Below are positions 26,516 to 34,288 of a DNA stretch of 35,573 nt, one piece after another (position 1 is the stretch's first letter; each line of letters opens with the position of its first letter). The DNA is from Verrucomicrobiales bacterium (lineage in GTDB: Bacteria > Verrucomicrobiota > Verrucomicrobiia > Verrucomicrobiales > DEV007), in assembly GCA_020852405.1 (NCBI GenBank), contig JADZAX010000101.1:1-35573 (forward strand). Reading direction: 5' to 3'. Below the pieces are notes generated by a model. That model did no database searches, was not told the origin of the DNA, and saw nothing but the letters and a program-made list of their open reading frames with translations. A program made the translations under genes and the position numbers.

Positions 26516-26974
26516 ATGAAACCAATTGATGGCCATTTTTTGATCAGACCGGAGGATTTGTTTTGGAGGCCTTCCAACATGATGCGGATTCCCAATGCGG
26601 ACTATCTGGAACGGACCGGCAGTGAACTCCTGGGGGCACGCTTGTGGAGATTGCCTCCCCACAGTGCCAACACCCTCCACCGGCATGTCCTTGCGGAAGA
26701 ATTTTATTTCGTCCTCGAAGGCGTGGGGCGGATCCGGTTGGAGGAGGAAACCCTGACCGTCCCCCGCTATGGAGGCGTCTTGATTGGTCCCCAACAACTG
26801 CGTCAGGTCTTCAATGACACGGATGAGGAGGTTCTTTGGCTCATCATCGGAGCACCGGATGCAGAGTTTCCTCCCGGCGAGCCGCCGGATTTCTCCCAAT
26901 ACTACCCGGTGGATCCCACGCAGTTGCCCCCGGAACTCGAGGGAACGATTTGGCCTCCCACCATCCCCGAATGA
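26516..26974 (+). CDS. Cupin-domain protein
   Basis: The protein has 152 aa from MKPIDGHFLIRPEDLFWRPS. NTLHRHVLAEEFYFVLEGVG holds the first cupin motif (H.H...E, then G), while the second motif region (IGPQQLRQVFND) lacks the usual His, so any metal site would have three ligands. The role is unknown; such proteins can be enzymes or ligand sensors. The tail FSQYYPVDPTQLPPELEGTI is Pro-rich. The chosen ATG lies inside the track ORF and gives normal length. It is divergent from the methyltransferase and ends 68 nt before the yjdM-like gene. Confidence 0.87.
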   Translation: MKPIDGHFLIRPEDLFWRPSNMMRIPNADYLERTGSELLGARLWRLPPHSANTLHRHVLAEEFYFVLEGVGRIRLEEETLTVPRYGGVLIGPQQLRQVFNDTDEEVLWLIIGAPDAEFPPGEPPDFSQYYPVDPTQLPPELEGTIWPPTIPE

Positions 26975-27042
26975 CCGTTTCCTCAGCAAAGAGTCGGAGA
27001 GATTACTTGAGTTTCTGCCAGTCCGGCTCTTGGGTGCTTCCC

Positions 27043-27381
27043 ATGAGCCAGCCCACTTGTCCGATGTGCGAAATGACCGAGATCCTGACCTTTCCCGGCC
27101 GCTTGGAATGCCTGACCTGCGGTCACGAATGGCCGATCGAGAATCAGGAAGACGCCGACGCGGGCCGGATCGTCAAGGATGCCTACGGCAACGTCCTTTC
27201 TGATGGAGACCTCGTGGCCATGATCAAAGACTTGAAACTCAAGGGCTCGTCTCAGGTGCTGAAAATCGGCACCAAATCCGGACCGATCCGGCTCGTAGAT
27301 GGGGATCACGAAATTTCCTGCAAGATGGATGGCATCGCGATCGGTTTGAAAGCCTGCTTTGTGAAAAAGGTGAATGGGTAG
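27043..27381 (+). CDS. yjdM: YjdM/PhnA zinc-ribbon protein
   Basis: The protein has 112 aa. An N-terminal zinc ribbon (Cys6, Cys9, Cys23, Cys26: CPMC and CLTC) is followed by the PhnA C-terminal domain with VKDAYGNVLSDGDLVAMIKD, LKGSSQVLKIGTKS and IGLKACFVKKV. The family is historically linked to alkylphosphonate use, but its function is not established and YjdM is not a phosphonoacetate hydrolase. It is cytoplasmic. The ATG at 27043 is preferred, since the longer track ORF overlaps the cupin gene. There is a 134-nt gap to the amidohydrolase. Confidence 0.92.
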   Translation: MSQPTCPMCEMTEILTFPGRLECLTCGHEWPIENQEDADAGRIVKDAYGNVLSDGDLVAMIKDLKLKGSSQVLKIGTKSGPIRLVDGDHEISCKMDGIAIGLKACFVKKVNG

Positions 27382-27515
27382 CCTGCATCCGACCGGAGCA
27401 AGGTCTGCTGAGAATGCCGTGGCACTGCGACAACCTGCCCGTTAGCTCCCGCCCGGATTCAAAGGCCCCAATAAAGATTGCCCCCGGCAACGCCTCCCGG
27501 TAGGATGTCGGACGC

Positions 27516-28274
27516 ATGATCCGGGATCTTCACTGCCACCTCAGCCAATCCCTCCCCGGAGATTCCCCGGCGGAGAAAGCTCGGCACCTCATCAAGGTAG
27601 GCCAGCGCCTCGGAATCGGTCATTTTTGCCTGTTCATGGGCTACCCCTTCCTGACGAATCCCTCCCCCGAGGATCTGCGACGCCAGAATGACCAGGTTTT
27701 GGAGGCGGTCACCGCCCATCCCGACTATCTGACCGGGTTTGTCTATCTGAGTGGGGAACATGTCGCCGCCAGTCTCGAGGAGCTGAACCGCTGCGTCAGA
27801 GATGGTCCGATGCGGGGCATCAAACTGTGGGTGGCGCGACGGTGCAGCGATCCCGCGATGGATCCCATTTTCCGCCGGGCGGAGGAGTTGAACGTCGTAG
27901 TCTTCCAGCACACCTGGCTCAAAGTGAGCGGCCAACTCCCCGGGGAAAGCACCCCCGACGACGTCGCCGCTCTGGGAGCCCGGTTCCCGGGGATGAAACT
28001 GATCTGCGGCCATTCCGGAGGGGACTGGGAGCGTGGCATTGCCGCGATCCGGCAGCATCCCCAGATCCATCTCGGGATCGGGGGATCCGATCCCACTGCC
28101 GGGTTTGTCGAGATGGCGGTCCGGGAACTCGGCGCGGCCAGGATCGTCTGGGGAAGTGACGCCCCGGGGCGAAGCTTTGCCTCACAACTCGCCAAAGTCA
28201 CCGGCGCCCCTATCGATGAGGCCGCAAAGCGTCTCATCCTGGGAGACAATCTGGCCCGCCTGCTCCAACCATGA
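27516..28274 (+). CDS. Amidohydrolase (amidohydrolase_2 family, metal-dependent)
   Basis: The protein has 252 aa with a TIM-barrel metal hydrolase fold. MIRDLHCHLS supplies the first HxH metal motif (His6, His8). VFQHTWLKVSG (about residue 130), LICGHSGGDW (about 168) and IVWGSDAPGRS (about 215) supply the later His and Asp ligands. It would hydrolyse or decarboxylate a small organic substrate; which one is unknown. No signal peptide is seen, so it is probably cytoplasmic. TAGGA upstream may act as a ribosome binding site. Its stop overlaps the next start by ATGA; the product downstream is a related but degenerate protein. Confidence 0.9.
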   Translation: MIRDLHCHLSQSLPGDSPAEKARHLIKVGQRLGIGHFCLFMGYPFLTNPSPEDLRRQNDQVLEAVTAHPDYLTGFVYLSGEHVAASLEELNRCVRDGPMRGIKLWVARRCSDPAMDPIFRRAEELNVVVFQHTWLKVSGQLPGESTPDDVAALGARFPGMKLICGHSGGDWERGIAAIRQHPQIHLGIGGSDPTAGFVEMAVRELGAARIVWGSDAPGRSFASQLAKVTGAPIDEAAKRLILGDNLARLLQP

Positions 28275-29110
28275 ACCGACGCCATCTATTGTCCCTGCCA
28301 CTCGCCGGACTGGCGGCCACTCCGGTGAGGCTACCGGCTGAAAACCGGCCAGCCCCCCTTCCTGTGGTGGACACCCAGGTGTGGCTTGGGCAGCATCCCT
28401 GGAGGAATCTTGCAGAACTATCGTTCCCTGCAGCATCGGGCGTTACCGAGGCGTGGGCCGGGAGTTTTGAGAGCTGGCTGCACCGAGATCTGGATGGAGT
28501 CAATGCCCGGCTCTCGGAGCGGTGCCAACGATTGCTCGGTCCGGCACGCCTGCGGGCATTTGGAGCGGTGGATCCCACCAGAAGCGGTTGGCAGGAAACC
28601 CTCCGACGCTGCGCGAAGGATCACGCCATGCCCGGGCTCCGTCTCCTTCCCGGTCCTCATGGCTATGATCTGGAGCATCCAGCGTTGGTCGAATGCCTCG
28701 AGGCAGCGGCAGAGGCGCGTCTCCTCGTGCAACTGGTAATCCGCCTCGAAGATGCCCGGACCCTCGCCCAGGTCAGCTGGAAGGAAGTCTCGCCCGCTCC
28801 CCTGCCCGCTCTGATGCGGCCCGGCTTGAGAGTCCAGTTGCTCAATGCGCTCCCCTCCATTGGCGATCGGCTCCTTCAGAAGAGACTCGTCGAAGCGGGG
28901 ATCCGATTTGACCATGCCATGCTGGAAGGGATCGCAGGGGTCGCCCAGTTCGAAGAAAAACTGCCGGGAGCCCTGCTGTTCGGCAGTTACGCGCCCTTTT
29001 TCATCGCCGAGTCAGCCCATTTGAAACTGGTCGAATCGGCCCTGCCTGCCACCACGATGAACGACCTTTGTTGGAGACGTGCCGAGGCCTGGTCTTCACA
29101 CCTGCCATGA
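28271..29110 (+). CDS. Amidohydrolase-like protein lacking the metal ligands, probably exported
   Basis: The protein has 279 aa. MNRRHLLSLPLAGLAATPVR is a Tat-like signal (RRHLL plus hydrophobic stretch). The mature part follows the amidohydrolase_2 layout (VVDTQVWLGQHPW at the first strand, AFGAVDPTRSGWQETLRRCA, GLRLLPGPHGYDLEHPALVE, LLFGSYAPFF near the end). The HxH motif is replaced by DTQVW, and GSDAP by GSYAP, so the metal site is missing. It may be a non-catalytic partner, scaffold or binding protein. It overlaps both neighbours by ATGA, forming a translationally coupled trio. The fold is inferred; function is unknown. Confidence 0.8.
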   Translation: MNRRHLLSLPLAGLAATPVRLPAENRPAPLPVVDTQVWLGQHPWRNLAELSFPAASGVTEAWAGSFESWLHRDLDGVNARLSERCQRLLGPARLRAFGAVDPTRSGWQETLRRCAKDHAMPGLRLLPGPHGYDLEHPALVECLEAAAEARLLVQLVIRLEDARTLAQVSWKEVSPAPLPALMRPGLRVQLLNALPSIGDRLLQKRLVEAGIRFDHAMLEGIAGVAQFEEKLPGALLFGSYAPFFIAESAHLKLVESALPATTMNDLCWRRAEAWSSHLP

Positions 29111-32106
29111 ACCTGATCCGATTCCTTGTTTTCTGGGGAGCCCTCATGGTTCCGGGATTTCCAGCGTCCGCCGAGGATCCCAGCCCCCCGTTTCCGCCGA
29201 TCCCTCCCCGTTCGCCCGATGACGCGGCGACTGCTTTCCAGGTCGGGCAGGGGTTTACGATGCGGCTGCTCGCCGCGGAACCGATGGTCACGGATCCGGT
29301 CTCGGTGACCTACGACGAAGCGGGGCGCGCCTATGTGGCCGAAATGAACGACTATCCCTACACCGATCCGGCCCAGCACCGCCCCAACCTGGAGAATCCC
29401 ACGGATGCGCCGATCGGTCGCATTCGTCGTCTAGTGGACACCGATGGAGACGGGGTCTTCGACCAATCCACGGTCTTTGCGGAAGGATTGTCCTGGCCCA
29501 CTGGGATGGCCTGTTGGAAGGGAGGAATTTTCGTCATCGCCACGCCCGACTGGTTGTATCTCAAAGACACCGATGGGGATGGGCGCGCCGACCAGAGGGA
29601 GCGGGTTTGGACCGGCTTCCGCAAATACAATGTCCAGTCGGTGGCGAACAACCCGGTGTGGGGGCTCGATCATCGTATTTATCTGGCAGCAGGGTCGAAC
29701 GGAGCCAGCCTGCTCCACCCCGGGACTCAAGGGCCGCCGTTGAAAGTGATCCGGGCCGATGTGTCTTTCGATCCGAGGACCGGGGATGCCCGATTGGAAT
29801 CCGGGGGAGCCCGTTTTGGACACAGTTTCGACGATGCGGGAAACCGGTTTGTCTGCAACATCCGGAATCCGGCCCAGCAAGTCCTGTTTTCCCCGCGCGA
29901 TCTGGGGTCGGTGACGTTCCTTCCCTCCCTTCCCGCGCTTCACGATGCGGCGCTTTCCGGCGACAGTCTGCCGGTCCACCGAATCAGTCCGCCAGAGACG
30001 TGGCGGGTCGTGCGCGCGGAACGTTGGGCTCGCACCCTCGAGGGGCGCTATCCCCGCAGTGAACTGGTCGGCTCCGGGGTGGTGACCTCCTCCTCCGGCG
30101 TCACTCTCTACCGGGGAGATGCCTATCCTGAAACGTTCCGCGGCCAAGTGTTTGTCGCCGATGTTGCGGCCAACCTGTTTTACCGGCTTGGCTTGCGCCG
30201 TCAGGGCTGCACCTTCACCGCGCACCGGCTCGATGAAGGGGTGGAATTCTGCGCCAGTCAGGACATCTGGCATCGACCGGTGAATTTCACGAACGACCCC
30301 CAAGGCTGCCTGACGGTGTCGGACATGTACCGCGAAACCATCGAACATCCGTGGTCGATCCCGGATGACCTCCATGCCAGGCTGGATCTCCGAAGGGGCA
30401 TGGACCGGGGACGTCTCTGGCGTCTGGAACCTCCGGCGTATCAATCCCGCAAAGTCAGTGATCTGGGCAGCTGCGATACCGAAGCTCTGGTGGCCCTTTT
30501 GGCCCATCCCAATGCCTGGCACCGGGAGACGGCGCACCGATTGTTGTTTGAACGTCAGGATGCCGCCGCGGTGCCCTCCCTGCGCCAGCTTCTGGAACAC
30601 AGTCCGTCCGCGCTGGGACGGCTGCATGCTATGTGGTCGCTCCATGGCCTTGGCGCCCTGACCGGCCCTGATCTGATCACCGCCATGGACAAACGCTTTC
30701 CGATAGTGCAGGAGAATGCCCTGCGGCTGGCGGCGGAATTTCCCGAAGCCACGGTGCTGCAGGGCCTGATTCTGGACACGGACCCGCTCAACCATCCGGC
30801 CCCGGCGGTCTTTCAAGCCCTGTTAACCGCCAAGGTTCTGGGGTTGTCGAACCACCCCACCGCCCCTGCATTCTTCGCCTCCGTCGCGGCAGTCGATCAA
30901 CCGTGGCTCAACGAGGCCCTCCTCTACGCTTCGGGAGGCCGCTTGGACCTGCCCTGGCCCATCAAGCCTGCCGATCGACCGGACAGTCCCCTGCTCCGGC
31001 TGAGGGCTTTCGCGCTGGCGCGGATCCCGGACCCAGGCGAAGCGGGACGCCTCTGCCACGCGATCAATGGCGCCCTGATGACTGCCGAAGACACTGCCGG
31101 GCCGGCACCCGCTGCCGCGCTGATGGCGTTGGCGGCCTTGAGCGAGGGCCTTGGACCGGACCAGGATGTGTTCGCTTTCAGCGAGAGCCGGGGAGTCCGG
31201 GATCTCAAACAGCATGCGTTGCCCGGCATCTCCTCACTGGTCAGCGATCCCTCATTGACCGTGGACTCCAGGGCCAGCCTGCTGCCCCTGCTTCGTTTTG
31301 CTCCCGTGTCGGAAGCCGTCCAAAGCCTCTCCGGGGTGGTTTCGCAGAGCAAGGAGACTGAAATGGCCATCGCAGCCCTGCAGGCCCTCGCCATGCTCCC
31401 GGGCCAGGAACCGGCCCTCGCCGTGGAACGTCTCTGGCCCGCCTTGACCCCCGCTTTGCGGAATGCGGCTCTGGAAGTGTGGTTCTCCCGGGAAGAACGA
31501 ATGCCGGCCTTGTTGAGGGCCGTCGAACAGAGACTGGTTTCGCCGGTCCACCTGTCCGCAACCCGTCGCGAGGCGGTGCTGACCCATCCGGACCCCGCCA
31601 TAGCCGATGTCGCGAAGACTCTGTTCGGTGGCGCCCGCCCCAGGGACTCAGTCATCAAACAATACTCCACGTCCCTTGAAACCCGGACGCTACCGGGTGA
31701 TGCGGCCGCCGGACTGATACTGTTCCGCCAATGGTGCAGCGCCTGCCACCGCCGCCAGGATGAGGGCACCGCCACCATCGGCCCCAATCTGGCAACCGTG
31801 CAGGCTTGGACGGAAGAGCAGATCCTCGTCAATATTCTGGATCCCAGCCGCGAAGTCGCCTCCGAGTTTGTGGAGCATCTCGCGGAATTAAAGGACGGCA
31901 AAACGGTCAGCGGAACCCTGCTGAGTGAGTCGGATTCCGGTCTTCTGATCAGGCAGTCGGACGGCACCAAGGTCAGCCTGCTCCGGAGTCAGCTCAAACG
32001 ACTCGTCACCTTGGGTGTCTCCTTGATGCCCGAAGGGTTTGAATCGGCATTGCCTCCCGGGCAAATGGAGGACCTGATCGCCTATCTCAAAAGCCCGCTT
32101 CCCTGA
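29107..32106 (+). CDS. PVC-type membrane-bound dehydrogenase with HEAT repeats and C-terminal haem-c domain
   Basis: The protein has 999 aa with a Sec signal (LIRFLVFWGALMVPGFPASA). Residues about 40-420 form the beta-propeller dehydrogenase-like domain (GFTMRLLAAEPMVTDPVSVT, YVAEMNDYPYTD, RIRRLVDTDGDGVFDQSTVF, GMACWKGGIFVIATPDWLYL). About 450-830 is helical with HEAT-like repeats. The C-terminus is the TIGR02603-type haem region: GLILFRQWCSACHRRQ (CSACH about 877-881), IGPNL, ILDPSREVASEF and a final DLIAYLKS. Proteins of this layout are restricted to PVC bacteria and are thought to oxidise sugars or alcohols and pass electrons to haem in the periplasm; the substrate is unproven. It starts by ATGA overlap with the amidohydrolase-like gene. 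Confidence 0.93.
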   Translation: MNLIRFLVFWGALMVPGFPASAEDPSPPFPPIPPRSPDDAATAFQVGQGFTMRLLAAEPMVTDPVSVTYDEAGRAYVAEMNDYPYTDPAQHRPNLENPTDAPIGRIRRLVDTDGDGVFDQSTVFAEGLSWPTGMACWKGGIFVIATPDWLYLKDTDGDGRADQRERVWTGFRKYNVQSVANNPVWGLDHRIYLAAGSNGASLLHPGTQGPPLKVIRADVSFDPRTGDARLESGGARFGHSFDDAGNRFVCNIRNPAQQVLFSPRDLGSVTFLPSLPALHDAALSGDSLPVHRISPPETWRVVRAERWARTLEGRYPRSELVGSGVVTSSSGVTLYRGDAYPETFRGQVFVADVAANLFYRLGLRRQGCTFTAHRLDEGVEFCASQDIWHRPVNFTNDPQGCLTVSDMYRETIEHPWSIPDDLHARLDLRRGMDRGRLWRLEPPAYQSRKVSDLGSCDTEALVALLAHPNAWHRETAHRLLFERQDAAAVPSLRQLLEHSPSALGRLHAMWSLHGLGALTGPDLITAMDKRFPIVQENALRLAAEFPEATVLQGLILDTDPLNHPAPAVFQALLTAKVLGLSNHPTAPAFFASVAAVDQPWLNEALLYASGGRLDLPWPIKPADRPDSPLLRLRAFALARIPDPGEAGRLCHAINGALMTAEDTAGPAPAAALMALAALSEGLGPDQDVFAFSESRGVRDLKQHALPGISSLVSDPSLTVDSRASLLPLLRFAPVSEAVQSLSGVVSQSKETEMAIAALQALAMLPGQEPALAVERLWPALTPALRNAALEVWFSREERMPALLRAVEQRLVSPVHLSATRREAVLTHPDPAIADVAKTLFGGARPRDSVIKQYSTSLETRTLPGDAAAGLILFRQWCSACHRRQDEGTATIGPNLATVQAWTEEQILVNILDPSREVASEFVEHLAELKDGKTVSGTLLSESDSGLLIRQSDGTKVSLLRSQLKRLVTLGVSLMPEGFESALPPGQMEDLIAYLKSPLP

Positions 32107-32200
32107 AAATCCTCCCCGGCAGGAAAAGGTCCCTTCCCCCGTCCAAAAGGGTGCGTTTTCCAGTTTTTCGGACTTTATTGGTACCAGAGTTTTCAAACAC

Positions 32201-32234
32201 TTGTTTTCAAAATAACGAAGGGATAATTTATAAT
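32201..32234 (+). promoter_or_regulatory. Orphan sigma70-like promoter in AT-rich island
   Basis: TTTCAA (32205-32210) is followed after 18 nt by a perfect TATAAT (32229-32234); TTGTTT (32201-32206) with TAATTT after 17 nt overlaps it. No plus-strand gene starts within 2 kb downstream, so any transcript would be a small RNA or antisense to the transporter genes. An AT-rich stretch can give such matches by chance. Confidence 0.3.
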
Positions 32235-32556
32235 TATCGTTACCCAATCAAGTTCGCACTCATTGAATATCAATGCAATGTAATCGCACCCCAAAACAGC
32301 CCCACAGGCGGCGCCTGGAAGAAAAGAGGGAACTCCATCCCCGGAAGGGGGTCCGGCGCAGCAGAAGGCATCCTCGGGCGTTTTTGAGACCAGCGCCGAC
32401 CGTCGCCATTTTCCAGACCGTAACGAATCGCTTTTAACTTATGCCCTGGCTATTTTGCCCTGCAAGCTGTGCGCTCATAGTGGCTTCGTTGCATTGGTTA
32501 CCGTATCGGCGGCCTGCCATACTAAGCCTTGAGAATTTGGAGAAATTGAAGCCACC

Positions 32557-32575
32557 CCCCCTTCTTCAAAGGGGG
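32557..32575 (-). terminator. Hairpin terminator-like structure after the transporter small subunit
   Basis: CCCCCTT pairs with AAGGGGG around a 5-nt loop, 10 nt downstream of the small-subunit stop on the minus strand. The downstream side (TGGCTTCAATTTCTCC) is only partly T-rich, so termination may be incomplete. The position supports a terminator; the palindrome could also be a dispersed extragenic repeat. Confidence 0.5.
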
Positions 32576-32585
32576 AGGAGGAAAC

Positions 32586-32729
32586 TCAATGCTGAGGTTT
32601 GGGAAGGACCGCCGGAGAGTGAGTGGATTCTTGGAAAAGCGGCAGAGCCTTTTTCACGGAATCCGTCAGCCCCCAGGCGAGAGGCAATCCAACAAGCAAC
32701 CAGGCGAGCAATACTTTGGCGGTAGTCAT
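32586..32729 (-). CDS. MFS transporter small subunit-like protein (47 aa)
   Basis: The protein has 47 aa: MTTAKVLLAWLLVGLPLAWG starts a single membrane helix, followed by LTDSVKKALPLF and a polar tail. Small proteins with LAW.WLLVG.PL.WG are known as small subunits encoded beside OFA-type MFS transporters. The ATG overlaps the transporter stop as ATGA, so the two are made together. It is too short to stand out; the track shows a longer ORF (32586-32816) whose extra N-terminus lies in the transporter gene. The role is probably assembly or stability of the transporter, by inference. Confidence 0.78.
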   Translation of the reverse strand: MTTAKVLLAWLLVGLPLAWGLTDSVKKALPLFQESTHSPAVLPKPQH

Positions 32730-34048
32730 GGCGTTTCTTCGGATTTCAGATGGTGCTTCGATGCCACGGGGCGCACTAGAAGGTTGCAAATGAGGCCCAC
32801 CAGCAGGAGTCCACACATCAGGTAGAAAGTGCCATTGTAAGCCTCGGCTTTGGGGATCCCCGCTGCGATCCGCCTTTCATAAAGACCATTGATGAGACCG
32901 GGACCAATCAGGGCGGCTGCCGACCAGGAAGTGATCAAGCGCCCGTGAATGGCCCCCACTTCATACGTTCCGAATAGATCCCGCAGATAGGCCGGAATGG
33001 TGGCAAATCCGCCTCCATACATGGAAATGATCAGGGCGGTGAAGATCACAAAAAGCGTCCGGTTCTGTGTCGCCTGAGTCCAGGGCAGCATCGCATAGAG
33101 CACGATACCGAGCACAAAATACAAGGAGTAAACCGTTTTGCGGCCCGTGAGGTCGGAAATGGAGGACCAGGCAAACCGGCCTCCCATGTTGAAGATCGAG
33201 AGCAATCCGGTGAAACCCGCCCCGATCGCCGCTCCGACCCCAAACATCTGTTGGGTCATGTCCGAAGCCTTGCCCAAGATCCCGATTCCCGCGCTCACAT
33301 TCATGCACAGCACCATCCAGAGCAGCCAGAACTGAGGAGTGCGCCAGGCCGTGTCAACGGAGACCTGGGCGCGGGTCACCAACGGTTTGACATGTTCCGA
33401 AGGTTCCCAGCCGGCGGGTTTCCAATGGGGCGCCGGGACCCTGACCAGCGCCGCCCCAAAAAACATCGCCACTGTATAGCAGGCCGCCATCGTCAGCAGC
33501 GCCCCCACCGCGCCCGTGCCTCCACCGGCGGCGAAGTGGTTCATCAGGTTGCGCGCCAACGGCGCCGCGATCAGCGCGCCTCCCCCGAAACCCATGATGG
33601 CCATCCCGGTGGCCATCCCGGGCCGGTCCGGGAACCATTTCACCAGAGTGGATACCGGCGCGATGTAGCCCAACCCCAAACCGACGCCTCCAAGGAGTCC
33701 GTATCCCCCCAGGATCAACCAGAGCATCTTCAATTTCACGCCCAACGCCGTGAGAGCCAGGCCACCGCAAAAACAAAGCCAGCTGGCAATGATGGTTTTG
33801 CGAGGACCGGAATGTTCCACCCATTTGCCGAAGAAGGCGGCGGAGATCCCGAGCATAGCCAGAGCGATCGAGTAGGCCCATTGGATCTTCGAAACAGGCA
33901 CCCCGAGCTCGGTGCTCAAGGGTGAATTGAAGACACTGAAGGCATAGACCTGCCCGATGCACATGTGCACGGCGATCGCCGCGGGGGGCACCAGCCAGCG
34001 TGCATAATAGGCCTGGGCCACCGTGGATTCGCGGGAAAGAAATCGCAT
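32726..34048 (-). CDS. OFA-family MFS transporter (oxalate/formate antiporter-like)
   Basis: The protein has 440 aa with about 12 membrane helices. Start MRFLSRESTVAQAYYARWLV leads into HMCIGQVYAFSVFNSPLSTE, the typical OFA first helix; GGYGLLGGVGLGLGYIAPVS and VKWFPDRPGMATGMAIMGFG are family hallmarks. It would exchange small carboxylates such as oxalate and formate, or import a monocarboxylate; the substrate is uncertain. The track start (34255) adds an unlikely leader. It is divergent from the PQQ-type dehydrogenase gene (240-nt gap) and its stop overlaps the small-subunit gene. Confidence 0.92.
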   Translation of the reverse strand: MRFLSRESTVAQAYYARWLVPPAAIAVHMCIGQVYAFSVFNSPLSTELGVPVSKIQWAYSIALAMLGISAAFFGKWVEHSGPRKTIIASWLCFCGGLALTALGVKLKMLWLILGGYGLLGGVGLGLGYIAPVSTLVKWFPDRPGMATGMAIMGFGGGALIAAPLARNLMNHFAAGGGTGAVGALLTMAACYTVAMFFGAALVRVPAPHWKPAGWEPSEHVKPLVTRAQVSVDTAWRTPQFWLLWMVLCMNVSAGIGILGKASDMTQQMFGVGAAIGAGFTGLLSIFNMGGRFAWSSISDLTGRKTVYSLYFVLGIVLYAMLPWTQATQNRTLFVIFTALIISMYGGGFATIPAYLRDLFGTYEVGAIHGRLITSWSAAALIGPGLINGLYERRIAAGIPKAEAYNGTFYLMCGLLLVGLICNLLVRPVASKHHLKSEETP

Positions 34049-34288
34049 GATCGTTGAGACAAAATGAAACTCGCGCCTTCCGGAACATCTGCCGGGGAAC
34101 GGATGAGGGATCGTTTTACCCAATGCCAGGAGCGTCCGGCAAGCCAAAAGATGCCCGATTTGCGCGCGCGGCGGATGAAAGCACGCAAATCTGTGCTTGC
34201 GGGAATTTTTCCTTCTCGTTACGATTCGTTTCCAGCCCGGTTTTCCGGCCCCCATTCTATTCCATCCAGCGGAAACCCAAGACCACCC

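Larger units (their letters stand above)
32107..32585. other. 479-nt intergenic region with an AT-rich island, no convincing gene
   Basis: Bases 32195-32290 are far richer in A and T than the rest of the window and contain ATAATTTATAATTAT, a palindromic stretch. The only listed ORF here (32151-32387) has no family features. The right end carries a hairpin that fits a terminator of the transporter operon. The AT-rich part could be a promoter, a DNA-bending site or a remnant of foreign DNA. Confidence 0.5.

Noticed and set aside
29431-30816. 461-aa minus-strand ORF
   Set aside because: Antisense of the 1000-residue dehydrogenase; no family features.
32151-32387. 78-aa plus-strand ORF in the AT-rich gap
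   Set aside because: No start context, domain or membrane feature; likely chance.
32557-32575. CCCCCTT/AAGGGGG palindrome as a possible CRISPR or IS end
   Set aside because: Only one copy is present and there are no spacers, target duplications or transposase; better explained as a terminator-like hairpin.
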